Source: Paeniglutamicibacter sulfureus
GTDB lineage: Bacteria > Actinomycetota > Actinomycetes > Actinomycetales > Micrococcaceae
DNA length: 64,000 bases
Assembly (NCBI RefSeq): GCF_030512175.1
Contig: NZ_JAULBL010000002.1
Span: forward strand, 1,672,149-1,736,148
Reading direction: 5' to 3'
Shown here piece after piece: positions 55,069-63,669 of this stretch. Under the pieces are notes generated by a model. The model saw only the letters and a program-made list of their open reading frames with translations, was not told the origin of the DNA and did not search any database. Each line of letters starts with the position of its first letter. The stretch's first letter is position 1. The position numbers and the translations under genes are program-made.

Positions 55069-56060
55069 GGGGTTGGCTCCTTGGAAGCGGGAAGGTGGGT
55101 GGAAGCGGCGGGGGCCAGCAGCAGGGAGGCGGCCCCGGCCAGCGCGGCGTCTGCACCCAGGGCGGCGGGTTGCGGGATGAGGGAGGCCAGCGGTCCGATG
55201 AGTTCGGCGGCGAAGGCGGCGCGCAGCGGCGCCCACCAGGAATCCCCCGCGTCGGCCAGGCCGCCGGAGACGATGACCGCTGCGGGGTCCAGCGCGTTGG
55301 CCAGCCCGCCCAGGGCGCGCCCGGCGGCGGTGGCCGCGGTGTCGATGGCGGCCAAGGCAAGCAGATGCCCGGCCGCGGCGCGGTCGAACACCGCACGCGC
55401 GTCGGGCACTTCCGGGTCTCCGCCGCTGCGCAGGTAGAGCGCGTGCAGCGAAGGGCCGGAGGCGATGGCCTCCAGGTGTCCGGTACCCCCGCAGGGGCAG
55501 CGCAGCCCGGTGGCCTCGACGCTGGGCACATGCCCCAGGTGCCCGCCGACCTGCCGGGCGCCAAAGAGCGGAACCCCATCCAGCAGCAGCGAGCCTCCGA
55601 TGCCGGTGCCGAAGGCGGCCAGCAACACCGAGGAGGCCCCCGCGGCCGCCCCCAGCCAGCCTTCGCCGAGGGCGTGGGCATGCACGTCGTTGACCGCGTG
55701 CACTGCAGAGGGGTGGATCTCCAGCCGGGCAGAAAGCCCGGCGCGCAGGTCGGTCCCCGCCCAGCCGGGGAGGTGGTCGGTGGCCGAGAGCACCCGGGCG
55801 GTGGCAGGGTCGATGACCCCCGCCGCCCCGATGCCGACCCCGAGGGCCGGGGCACCGGCGGCGGCCGCCGCAGCCAGGAGCGGAGCGGCAAGCTCCGCGA
55901 TGGCATCCAGCACGGCCTCGGGCCCTGCCGCCGCGGGGGTGGGCAGCGAGGCCCGGGAGGAGTTGATGCCGTCGGCGCCCACCAGGGCGGCGGCGATCTT
56001 GGTGCCGCCCAGGTCGATGCCGACGGCGGTGGGAGGGACCGGCGGGGGAAGCGCTGCCAT
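55059..56060 (-). CDS. nanK: ROK family kinase, probable N-acetylmannosamine kinase
   Basis: 333 residues from ATG 56060. The ATP-binding VGIDLGGTKIAAALVG, the catalytic Asp in NDVHAHALGE and the phosphate loop AFGTGIGGSLLLDG define ROK sugar kinases. GGHLGHVPSV and CPCGGTGHLEAIASG form the ROK zinc motif, but the usual third Cys (CxCGxxGCxE) is His here. The context with nanA and nanE argues for ManNAc phosphorylation rather than glucose. It starts four bases after nanA, with a weak AGG before the ATG. Confidence 0.87.
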   Translation of the reverse strand: MAALPPPVPPTAVGIDLGGTKIAAALVGADGINSSRASLPTPAAAGPEAVLDAIAELAAPLLAAAAAAGAPALGVGIGAAGVIDPATARVLSATDHLPGWAGTDLRAGLSARLEIHPSAVHAVNDVHAHALGEGWLGAAAGASSVLLAAFGTGIGGSLLLDGVPLFGARQVGGHLGHVPSVEATGLRCPCGGTGHLEAIASGPSLHALYLRSGGDPEVPDARAVFDRAAAGHLLALAAIDTAATAAGRALGGLANALDPAAVIVSGGLADAGDSWWAPLRAAFAAELIGPLASLIPQPAALGADAALAGAASLLLAPAASTHLPASKEPTPCC

Positions 56061-56064
56061 GGAC

Positions 56065-56991
56065 CTAGAGCAGCCCGGCGGTGGACAGGATCTCACCGAT
56101 GCGCGCTGCCTCGGCGGCGTTCAGCGATTCCATGGGCTGGCTCATGGTGTTGGCGCCGATGACGCCGAGCTGCACCAGGGCGGTCTTGAAGGCGCCCAGG
56201 CCGCCGGCGCCGGGGGAGACGCGGGAGGCATCGGGGACCTCGACGATGCGGAAGAGCTCGGCCAGGCGGTCCTGTTCCTTGACGGCGGTTTCCCAGTTCC
56301 CGGACACCGCGGCGTCGTAGAGCCTGCGGTAGCCGGCGGGGTCCACGTTGGCCAGGCCCGGGACCAGGCCGTCGGCGCCCGAGAGCATCGCGGCATCGCA
56401 GATGACCTCGTGCCCGGAGAACATGGCGAAACCGGGCAGCTCGCGGGTGAGCAGGCGCAGCTGGCGGAAGGCGATGTCGTTGCCGGAGGAGTCCTTGACC
56501 CCCGCCAGGGTGCCCTCGTGGGCGAGTTCGGCCAGCAGTTCGGGCGCCAGCTTGAAGTGGGTGCGCACCGGGATGTCGTAGGCGAAGACCGGGAGGTCCA
56601 CCGCCGCGGCCACGGCGCGGAAGTGCCGCTTGACCTCCGCTGCGTCAAAGATCGCGTAGTACGGGGTGGTGATGACCACGGCGTCGGCGCCGCCGGCGGC
56701 AACCTTCCTGGCCTCCTCGATCACCCGGGCGGTGGTCTGTTCGTTGGCGCCCACCAGCAGCGGCACGCGCCCGGCGGTGGCCGAACGAACCGTCGCCAGC
56801 ACCTGGGTGCGCTCGGCGTTGGTGAGGTACGGGGTTTCCCCGGAGGAACCCAGCGGGAACAGGCCGTGCATGCCGCCGCCCACCAGGTGCTCGACCACAG
56901 CCTCCAGTCCCGGCAAATCCAGTGCGCCCTCGGTGGTGCGCGGTGTGACGACGGGCGGGATGACGCCGGTGAATGCGGGGGTGGTGCTCAT
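56065..56991 (-). CDS. nanA: N-acetylneuraminate lyase (DapA/NanA family)
   Basis: 308 residues, a TIM-barrel aldolase. GLFPLGSSGETPYLT replaces the usual GSTGE with GSSGE. The active-site Tyr is in FAYDIPVRTHF, the Schiff-base Lys in LAGVKDSSGND, and the GADGLVPGLANVDP loop follows. By sequence alone it could be any DHDPS/NAL family member, but position in an operon with nanK, nanE and a sialidase supports cleavage of Neu5Ac to ManNAc and pyruvate. The ATG overlaps the dppF-type ATPase stop. Confidence 0.88.
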   Translation of the reverse strand: MSTTPAFTGVIPPVVTPRTTEGALDLPGLEAVVEHLVGGGMHGLFPLGSSGETPYLTNAERTQVLATVRSATAGRVPLLVGANEQTTARVIEEARKVAAGGADAVVITTPYYAIFDAAEVKRHFRAVAAAVDLPVFAYDIPVRTHFKLAPELLAELAHEGTLAGVKDSSGNDIAFRQLRLLTRELPGFAMFSGHEVICDAAMLSGADGLVPGLANVDPAGYRRLYDAAVSGNWETAVKEQDRLAELFRIVEVPDASRVSPGAGGLGAFKTALVQLGVIGANTMSQPMESLNAAEAARIGEILSTAGLL

Positions 56992-57854
56992 AGTTCCTCC
57001 AGGGGAGTTTGGGTGGTTGCCGGGGCCGCGAGCAGGCTCGGGGCGGCTCCCAGCAGGGTTCGGGTGTAGTCGTTGGTGGGGTTGTCGAAGACCTGGGCGG
57101 CGGAGCCCTGCTCCACGATTCTTCCGGCGTTCATCACGCAGATGCGGTCAGCGACGTAGCGGACGGTGGAGATGTCGTGGGAGATGAAGACCAGTCCCAG
57201 GTTGAGCTTGGCCTTCAGGTCGGTGAGCAGGTTCAGCACCTGCGCGCGGACCGAGACATCCAGCGCGGAAGTCGGCTCGTCCGCGATCACCAGTTCCGGG
57301 TCCAGGGCCAGAGCCCGGGCGATGGCCACGCGCTGGCGCTGCCCGCCGGAGATCTGCGCGGGGGAGACCTCTGCGGCGGAGGCCGGAAGGCCCACCAGTT
57401 CCAGCAGCTCATAGACCTTGGCCGAGCGGGAGGCCCGGGTGCCGATGCCGTGCACCAGCAGCGGGTCGGTGAGGATGTCGTGCACCGTCATCCGCGGGTT
57501 CAGCGCGGTGGCCGGATCCTGGAAGATGATCGAGACCGCCTTGCCGAATTCCTTGCGGGCGCCCCCGCGGCGGGAGAAGGGTGCGTCGTGGAAGAGCACC
57601 GAGCCGCTGGTCGGTTCGCGCAGGCCCACCAGCACCGAGGCGAGGGTGGATTTCCCGCACCCCGATTCCCCGACGATGCCCACGGTTTCCCCGCGGGCGA
57701 TGCTGAAGTCGACGCCGTTGACCGCTCGCACGATGGTGGGATGGAAGAGCTTGCCGCCGCGGGCGCGGTGGTGGACGTGCACGTCCCGCAGTTCCAAAAC
57801 CGGGGCGGCTGACACGCCGGCGCCGCGGGCGCCGGCCGGGGCGGTGGTGCTCAT
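56988..57854 (-). CDS. Oligopeptide/sialoside-type ABC transporter ATPase (DppF-like)
   Basis: 288 residues. Walker A GIVGESGCGKST (about 60-70), Q-loop SIIFQDPATALNPRM, signature ISGGQRQRVAIARAL, Walker B ELVIADEPTSALDVS and H-loop FISHD are all intact. The C-terminus has the oligopeptide-transporter extension (DNPTNDYTRTLLGAAPSL). It works with the ATPase half of the adjacent fusion protein to power import. Start and stop both overlap neighbours by ATGA. Confidence 0.93.
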   Translation of the reverse strand: MSTTAPAGARGAGVSAAPVLELRDVHVHHRARGGKLFHPTIVRAVNGVDFSIARGETVGIVGESGCGKSTLASVLVGLREPTSGSVLFHDAPFSRRGGARKEFGKAVSIIFQDPATALNPRMTVHDILTDPLLVHGIGTRASRSAKVYELLELVGLPASAAEVSPAQISGGQRQRVAIARALALDPELVIADEPTSALDVSVRAQVLNLLTDLKAKLNLGLVFISHDISTVRYVADRICVMNAGRIVEQGSAAQVFDNPTNDYTRTLLGAAPSLLAAPATTQTPLEEL

Positions 57855-59899
57855 GCGTTGGCTCCTTCGGAGGAAGTGGCGGACGCGGTGGCCGCAGGAT
57901 CGGCGGCGGTGGTGGCCCAGTAGTGGTCGGCGGAACCGACCTGCACCAGCTCCAACGCGCGGTGCGGATCGGCCGCGGGGTCCAGCGAGCGGGCGGCGAA
58001 CCTGTCCCCGGCAGCGAAGTCGCGGGGACTGGGCACCGATCCGGGGATCTGGTGCAGGCGCTCGGCCCCGGATTCGATGGAGAGCACCGCGCCGAGCAGC
58101 CCGCGCGTGTATTCGTGCCTCGGGTCCGCCAGCAGCTGCCCGGTGGCACCGGATTCGACGACCTGCCCGGCGTACATGACGGTGGTGCGGTGCGCCAGGG
58201 AGGCCACCAGCGCCAGGTCGTGGCTGACGAACACCATGGCGAAGCCAAGTTGTTCGCGCAGCTCGTTGAGCAGGTCAACGACCTGTGCCTGCACCGTGAC
58301 ATCCAGTGCGGTGGTCGGCTCGTCCGCGACCACCAGCTTGGGGGAGCGGGAGAGCGCCATGGCAATGAGCACGCGCTGGCGCTGCCCGCCAGAGAGCTCG
58401 TGCGGGTAGGAGCGCAGGGTCCTGCGCGGATCCAGCTTGACCAGCTTGAGCAATTCCTCCGGGCTCATCCGCCCGTTGCGCCGGGTCAGCTGTTCCATTT
58501 GCTCGCGGATCAGCATCGAGGGGTTCAGCGAGGACAGGGCGTCTTGGTAGACCATCGCGATCTGTTCCCCGCGCAGGCCCTTGAAGAGCTTTTCGCGGGT
58601 GGTCTCGCGGTTGTCCGGGCCCACAAGTTCGCGGCCCTCGAACTTGATCGATCCGGTGACCGAGGCGTTGGGTGCCAGCAGTCCCATGATTGCCAGGGAG
58701 GTGATCGACTTGCCGCAGCCGGACTCGCCGACCAATCCCATGGTCTCGCCCTCGTTGACGGTGAAGGAGACCCGGTCAACGATGGCTGTGTCGCCGTAGC
58801 GGTCGGGGAAGCGGATGGAAAGGTCGCGCACCTCGAGGATCGGGCGGGCGGCGGTGTCCGGGTGCAGCCTGTCGGAGCGACCCAGTTCTGTGGAGCGCAG
58901 GGCCTCGAGCTGGGCTGCGAGCAGCGGCGGGGTCGCCGCATCAGGGGAGGAGGACAGGTGAGCAGCGTCAACCTCGTGGCCGGACTCGGCGCGCAGCACC
59001 GCGGCGGCGGTGTTGTCCTTCTCGGTGATCTTCGCCGGCTTGCGCAGCCGCGGGTTCACCATGGCGTCGGTGAGGCCCTCGGCCAGCACATTCAGGCACA
59101 GCACGGTGAGCAGGATCAGCAGGCCGGCGTAGGTGGTGGCCCACCAGGCGCCGTTGAGCACCAGGGTGCGGCCATAGGAGATGACGTTGCCCCAGCTGGG
59201 GGCGGGGTCCTGGACGCCGGCGCCCAGGAAGGAGAGGGAAGCCTCGAAGATGATGGCATCCGCCACCATCACGGTGGCGAAGACCAGCACCGGGGCCGCG
59301 GTGTTGCGCACCACGTGCCGCACCAGGATGTGCAGGCGGGAGGCACCGAGCACCTGTTCGGCGCGGACGTAGTCCTCGCCCCACTGGGCCATGACGTTGG
59401 CGCGGACCACGCGGGCCAGCTGCGGGATGTAGATGACGGCAATGGCCACGATGATCACCGGGACGGAGTTGCCCAGGGTGGCCAGCAGCACGGCGGCCAG
59501 CGCGATGCCGGGGAAGGCCATGATGACATCCATGATGCGCATGACCGATTCGCTGACCCACTTGGAGGCGGTCGCTGCGATCGCGCCGAGCACCGCACCG
59601 ATGGCGATGGCCAGCGCCACGGCGCCCAGGCCGATGAGCAGCGAGGAGCGGGCGCCGTAGAGCAGGCGCGAGTAGATGTCGCGGCCCAGCCGGTCGGTGC
59701 CAAAGGGGTTGGTGGTACTGGGTGCCTGGGCGGGGATGCCGGTGGCCAGCGGGTCGTGCGGGGCAAGCCAGGGGGCGAAGAGCGCGGCGAGGGCAACGAT
59801 TGCCAGGAAGAGCAGGGCGGCCTTGGATCCGAGGGGAAGGGCCTTGAAGGCCAGGCCGGGGCGGCTGAGGCGGTCAGCGAGTCCGTACCGCATGGTCAT
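57851..59899 (-). CDS. Fused ABC permease (DppC-like) and ATPase (DppD-like)
   Basis: 682 residues in two joined halves. Residues 1-290 are a DppC-type permease with about six spans (TDRLGRDIYSRLLYGARSS, EAA loop EQVLGASRLHILVRHV, FLGAGVQDPAPSWGNVI). A charged linker of about 65 residues follows. From about 357 an ATPase has Walker A LVGESGCGKSITSLAI, signature LSGGQRQRVLIAMAL, Walker B LVVADEPTTALDV and the C-terminal peptide-transporter extension. Single frame, no stop, so a genuine fusion. Such fusions occur in actinobacterial Dpp/Sat systems. Overlaps both neighbours by four bases. Confidence 0.93.
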   Translation of the reverse strand: MTMRYGLADRLSRPGLAFKALPLGSKAALLFLAIVALAALFAPWLAPHDPLATGIPAQAPSTTNPFGTDRLGRDIYSRLLYGARSSLLIGLGAVALAIAIGAVLGAIAATASKWVSESVMRIMDVIMAFPGIALAAVLLATLGNSVPVIIVAIAVIYIPQLARVVRANVMAQWGEDYVRAEQVLGASRLHILVRHVVRNTAAPVLVFATVMVADAIIFEASLSFLGAGVQDPAPSWGNVISYGRTLVLNGAWWATTYAGLLILLTVLCLNVLAEGLTDAMVNPRLRKPAKITEKDNTAAAVLRAESGHEVDAAHLSSSPDAATPPLLAAQLEALRSTELGRSDRLHPDTAARPILEVRDLSIRFPDRYGDTAIVDRVSFTVNEGETMGLVGESGCGKSITSLAIMGLLAPNASVTGSIKFEGRELVGPDNRETTREKLFKGLRGEQIAMVYQDALSSLNPSMLIREQMEQLTRRNGRMSPEELLKLVKLDPRRTLRSYPHELSGGQRQRVLIAMALSRSPKLVVADEPTTALDVTVQAQVVDLLNELREQLGFAMVFVSHDLALVASLAHRTTVMYAGQVVESGATGQLLADPRHEYTRGLLGAVLSIESGAERLHQIPGSVPSPRDFAAGDRFAARSLDPAADPHRALELVQVGSADHYWATTAADPAATASATSSEGANA

Positions 59900-60849
59900 A
59901 CCGTCCTAATCCGGGGGTTGATGAGCAGGTAAAGCAGGTCCACGGCGATGTTGACCAGGACGAAGGTGATGGCGATGGTCAGGGTGACGCCCTGGACCAG
60001 GGAGACATCGTTGTTGGTGATGCCGTTGAGGATGAGCTGGCCCATGCCGGGAAGCGAGAAGATCATTTCGATGACCACCGCACCTCCCAGCAGGTAGCCG
60101 ATGCGCAGGCCCAGCACGGTGACCGGGGTGATCAATGCGTTGCGCAGAACGTTGCGGCGGATGACCTCGGGGCGCGGGACGCCGTTGCCGATGGCGGTGC
60201 GGACGTAGTCCTTGTCCATTTCTTCCACCATGGAGGTGCGCACCACGCGGATCAGCGAGGCGCAGACCGGGATGGCCAGGGCCAGGGCGGGCAGGGCCAG
60301 GGAGCGGAAGTAGCCGGCGGGGTCCTGGCTGAAGGGGACGAAGCCGCCGGAGGGGAAGGTCCCGGTGCCCAGGGCCAGCCACTGGATCAGCAGGATGCCG
60401 AGCCAGAAGGAGGGAGTCGCCACCGCGGCGATGGAGAGCACGCGGATGCCCTGGTCCGGCCAGCGGTCGCGGTAGAGCGCGGCGGTGACGCCCAGGAGCA
60501 GGGAGAGCACCACGGCGATGGCGACGCCGAAGAAGGTCAGCTGCAGGGTCAGCGGGAAGGCGCCGGCAATGATGTCGGAGATCGGCTGGGCCGGCGGGGT
60601 GGTCTTGCCGAAGTCGAGCACCAGCAGGCGGCCCAGGAAGGCGATGTATTGGGCGATGACTGGCTGGTCCAGACCGCGTTCGGCGCGGTAGGCGGCCTTG
60701 GCTTCTTCGCTGGCGCCCTCGCCGAGCGCGGTGGTGGCCTGGTCGCCGGGGGAGAACTGCAGGACCAGGAAGACCAGCAGCGTGACGCCCAGGATCATCA
60801 GTGGCAGTGCCGCCAGGCGTCGGCCCAGCAGGCGGAGGATATTGCCCAC
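59896..60849 (-). CDS. ABC transporter permease (DppB-like)
   Basis: 317 residues from GTG 60849 with GAGGAG about ten bases upstream; the longer frame to 60951 runs through a terminator hairpin and is not used. GRRLAALPLMILGVTLLVFL starts the first span. LQFSPGDQA, FGKTTPPAQPISDIIAGAFP and the EAA loop YVRTAIGNGVPRPEVIRRNV are family features; about six spans in total. Forms the membrane channel with the DppC half of the fusion. Confidence 0.93.
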   Translation of the reverse strand: MGNILRLLGRRLAALPLMILGVTLLVFLVLQFSPGDQATTALGEGASEEAKAAYRAERGLDQPVIAQYIAFLGRLLVLDFGKTTPPAQPISDIIAGAFPLTLQLTFFGVAIAVVLSLLLGVTAALYRDRWPDQGIRVLSIAAVATPSFWLGILLIQWLALGTGTFPSGGFVPFSQDPAGYFRSLALPALALAIPVCASLIRVVRTSMVEEMDKDYVRTAIGNGVPRPEVIRRNVLRNALITPVTVLGLRIGYLLGGAVVIEMIFSLPGMGQLILNGITNNDVSLVQGVTLTIAITFVLVNIAVDLLYLLINPRIRTV

Positions 60850-60903
60850 GTCTATGGTGCTCCTCGGTATGGGGGGTGGAAAAAAGAAAGCTTGGGAAAG
60901 AAA

Positions 60904-60950
60904 TGGCGCGCCGCCCGCCCGCCATGGGGGAGGGGGAGGGCGGCGCGCCA
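60904..60950 (-). terminator. Attenuating hairpin between binding protein and permease genes
   Basis: TGGCGCGCCGCCC pairs with GGGCGGCGCGCCA around a G-rich loop. On the minus strand it is followed by TTTCTTTCC. It lies inside the operon, so it probably lowers expression of the transporter and catabolic genes relative to the binding protein, or protects the upstream mRNA. Confidence 0.75.
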
Positions 60951-60957
60951 AGTATTT

Positions 60958-62577
60958 TTAGGCGTGCGCGACGTCCACGAAGGAAAGTCCGGTGGTCGGC
61001 AGCGGGCGGAAGCCGGTGAGCGTGTCCGGGTTCCAGGCGGTCGGGAGCATGCGGTGCAGGATCGGGTAGAGCGGTGCCTGCTCGGCGATCAGGTCAATGA
61101 CCTGGTTCCAGACCTTCTGGGCTGCGACCGGGTCGGCGGCACGGACCGCGTCATCCAGCTGCTTCTGCACCGTGGCGTATTCCTTGGATTCGTGCCAGCG
61201 GAAGCGGTCCTGCGGCCACACGGTGCCGCGGAACCACCAGGAAAGCAGCAGGTCCAGGTCGTTGCCGAAGACCGAGGGATCGCCCGGAGCGGCGACGACG
61301 CGGAAGGTGCCCGAGTCGACGTGGTCCGGATACAAGGCACCGGACTGCATGGACTTGAGCGTGACCTTGACCCCGGGAAGCTTGTTCCAGGATTCGATGA
61401 TCACCGGGGCGGCGTCCTTGACCCAGGAGGTGTCGGTGGTCAGCAGCTCGAAGGAAAGCTCGGTGACCCCTGCCTCCTTGAGCAGGGAAGCTGCCTTGTC
61501 CGGGTCGTAGGTGTAGACGGTGGCGGCGCGGTGATAGCCCGGGTGGTTCTCCTGCACGAAGGAGCTGGCGGCGGTCGCGTTGCCCAGCAGGGCGCGGTCG
61601 ATCACGGTCTGGGTGTCCAGTCCGTAGTGCAGGGCCTGGCGGACCAGCTTGTTGTCGAAGGGCTTTTCTGCGCAGTTGAACATCAAGAAGAGCAGGCCGA
61701 AGGACTGCACGGACTCGACGGTTGCATTGGCCTTGAGCCGCTCGATGTCCAGGTAGGGGACGTCCTCGATGGCCTGGACGCGGCCGGACTCCACGGCGGT
61801 GACGCGGGCGGCTGCATCCGAGAGCAGGAACCAGGTCATGCCCGGGGCCTTGGCGGCCATGGGGCCGTTGTAGGCCTCGAACTTCTCGAAGACGATCTTG
61901 TCGTCCTTGACCGCGGAGATGAGCTTGTAGGGTCCGGTGCCCACCGGGGCGGCGTCGAAGCCGGCCTGGTCGGCGGAGGCCAGCTTCTTGGGGACGATCT
62001 TCACGATGGAAATGCGCTCGGCGAAGAGCGGGAAGGGGTACTTCAGGGTGAAGGAGACGGTGTCCTCGCCCTTGGCGGAGACCTTGTCAATGAAGGGAAT
62101 GAACTGGGCGAAGAGCGAGGCGTTCTTGGCATCCAGCACGCGGTCGAAGGAGTAGACGACGTCCTCGACGGTGACCGGGTCACCGTTGTGGAAGGTGGCG
62201 CCGGAGCGGAGCTTGATCTCGTAGCCCAGTTCGCCGACCTTGACGGGTTCGGCGGCGGCCAGGGCCAGGTAGCGTTCGCGGGTGGAGGGGTGCAGCTCGG
62301 TCAGGCCCTCGAAGATGTGCAGGTTTGCTGCCATCGGGGTGGCGCCCGAAGAGGTCATCGGATCGAACCCGGTGGACAGGGCGTAGGACATGCCTGCCTC
62401 GATCGGCTTGGTCCCTGCGGCACCTGCCGCCCCGGTGGTCGCGGTGCCGGTGGCACCGCTGGGTCCGCAGGCCGAGAGAGTCGCGGCAAAGGCGCCGGCA
62501 ACGCCCATGGCCCCGGCGATCTTGAGGAAATTGCGGCGGGAGCTGGCCATGTTCATTACTTCGTTGTGTTGCTTCAT
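60958..62577 (-). CDS. Tat-exported solute-binding lipoprotein (SBP family 5)
   Basis: 539 residues, ATG 62577 with GAGGTGA six bases upstream. The N-terminus has a twin-arginine motif SSRRNFLK and a lipobox TLSAC near residue 37, so it is a Tat-type lipoprotein. The SBP_bac_5 fold shows [50 protein letters not shown] and [19 protein letters not shown]. By operon context it should bind sialic acid or sialylated glycans or peptides. First gene of the nan operon. Confidence 0.92.
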   Translation of the reverse strand: MKQHNEVMNMASSRRNFLKIAGAMGVAGAFAATLSACGPSGATGTATTGAAGAAGTKPIEAGMSYALSTGFDPMTSSGATPMAANLHIFEGLTELHPSTRERYLALAAAEPVKVGELGYEIKLRSGATFHNGDPVTVEDVVYSFDRVLDAKNASLFAQFIPFIDKVSAKGEDTVSFTLKYPFPLFAERISIVKIVPKKLASADQAGFDAAPVGTGPYKLISAVKDDKIVFEKFEAYNGPMAAKAPGMTWFLLSDAAARVTAVESGRVQAIEDVPYLDIERLKANATVESVQSFGLLFLMFNCAEKPFDNKLVRQALHYGLDTQTVIDRALLGNATAASSFVQENHPGYHRAATVYTYDPDKAASLLKEAGVTELSFELLTTDTSWVKDAAPVIIESWNKLPGVKVTLKSMQSGALYPDHVDSGTFRVVAAPGDPSVFGNDLDLLLSWWFRGTVWPQDRFRWHESKEYATVQKQLDDAVRAADPVAAQKVWNQVIDLIAEQAPLYPILHRMLPTAWNPDTLTGFRPLPTTGLSFVDVAHA

Positions 62578-62731
62578 GGTGGGTCACCTCGAGTGGAATG
62601 TGAGTGGAGATCGGATGTAGGATGTCCTATGCCTGAAGTACAATGTATGCGAAGTCACATTGAACGTCAACCATGGCCCCGCACCCGGCGGGACCGGCAG
62701 GCACCACGCGGCAGATGAAAGGGAATCCCCG
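62578..62731. promoter_or_regulatory. nan operon promoter and probable operator
   Basis: On the minus strand, TTGACG (complement of 62665-62670), exactly 17 bases, TACATT (complement of 62642-62647) is a strong promoter for the nan operon. The inverted repeat TAGGA-TG-TCCTA (62618-62629) lies just after the expected start site. CAATGT...ACATTG (62641-62662) overlaps the -10 and spacer. Either could bind the divergent GntR regulator. Confidence 0.65.
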
Positions 62732-63466
62732 ATGAGCGCAGCACAGCCAAGCGGCCGGCAGGCACGGGCCAACGCGGCTAACCGGTTGCAGGCCCTGCAG
62801 CAGGAAATCATGGAATTGATCCTTGAACGCGGGCTCGTTCCGGGCGATCCGCTGCCCACCGAGCATGAGCTCGTCGAGGTGCTTGGCGTGGGACGCAACA
62901 CCGTGCGCGAATCTCTCAAAGTGCTCCAAGCCCTGGGCATCGTGGATGTGCGCCACGGCTACGGAATGTTCGTGGCCACCAAGCAGCTCGGCGCGCTCGC
63001 CGCTACCCTCGAGTTCCACTCGCGGCTCTCGCTGCGCAACGGCGGACACGAGGCAATGGAACTTGTCGAGGTCCGCCAAGCCCTCGAGTCCGGGCTGATC
63101 GGCGCCGCCATTGACGCGATGACGGCGCCCGCGCTGGAGGTCGTGCGCGCCGCGGTGGAGGACATGGAGGCCAGAGCCGAGGCCGGCCTGCCACTGAGCG
63201 AGGCGGACAAGCGTTTCCACCGCGGGCTCTTTGAGCCGCTGGAAAACGGGATGCTCACCAACCTGCTGGGGGTCTTCTGGTCCGCCTATTCCAAGCTGCA
63301 CGAGCAAATGGACCCGACCGACGACCTGCTCGTCGAGACCGCCCGCAACCACCGGGAAATCTACGAGGCAGTGGCGGCGGGCGACAAGGCGAAAGCGGGG
63401 GAACTCATGGCAGGTCACTTTGACGGGATCCGCGGACTGATCCACACTACCGTCGGCGGCGAATGA
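62732..63466 (+). CDS. GntR family regulator, FadR/FCD type, probable nan repressor
   Basis: 244 residues from ATG 62732 with GAAAGGGA upstream; the frame extends to 62660 but that part covers the operator region. The winged HTH is residues 15-85 (LQQEIMELILERGLVPGDPL, PTEHELVEVLGVGRNTVRES, VRHGYGMFV). The helical FCD ligand domain follows with the metal/ligand residues ELVEVRQALESG, DKRFHRGLFE and the late His in RNHREIYEAVAAGD and MAGHFDGI. Divergent from the nan operon, so probably a sialic-acid-responsive repressor. Ligand not determined. Confidence 0.88.
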   Translation: MSAAQPSGRQARANAANRLQALQQEIMELILERGLVPGDPLPTEHELVEVLGVGRNTVRESLKVLQALGIVDVRHGYGMFVATKQLGALAATLEFHSRLSLRNGGHEAMELVEVRQALESGLIGAAIDAMTAPALEVVRAAVEDMEARAEAGLPLSEADKRFHRGLFEPLENGMLTNLLGVFWSAYSKLHEQMDPTDDLLVETARNHREIYEAVAAGDKAKAGELMAGHFDGIRGLIHTTVGGE

Positions 63467-63669
63467 GCAGTCCCTCGGGAAAGCGACCTTGAGGGTAAAC
63501 AGCACCAAATTGCTCAAGTGAGATATTGGCGGCAGACAGCCATTGGTCTAAGGGTGTGGTGCGGTGACGGGACGTAAATATTTGTCCGGTATGCAAATCT
63601 AACATTAGATACATATGATAGAAGATGTCGTCGAAAATCAATGCAGCTATTTTTTTGGGGGAATCCGCT

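Noticed and set aside
54386-55906. N-terminal extension that would fuse the sialidase to a frame-shifted copy of nanK/nanE (1046 residues)
   Set aside because: The extension reads nanE and nanK out of frame. The true start at 54385 overlaps the nanE stop and gives the expected N-terminus.
57923-59932. 669-residue plus-strand frame over the transporter fusion, and a similar 689-residue frame at 60649-62718
   Set aside because: Gly/Gln/His-rich antisense of well-identified ABC transporter genes.
63467-63669. Possible tRNA or attachment site at the AT-rich island boundary
   Set aside because: No cloverleaf or direct repeat seen; only a weak CCCTC/GAGGG hairpin at 63472-63495.
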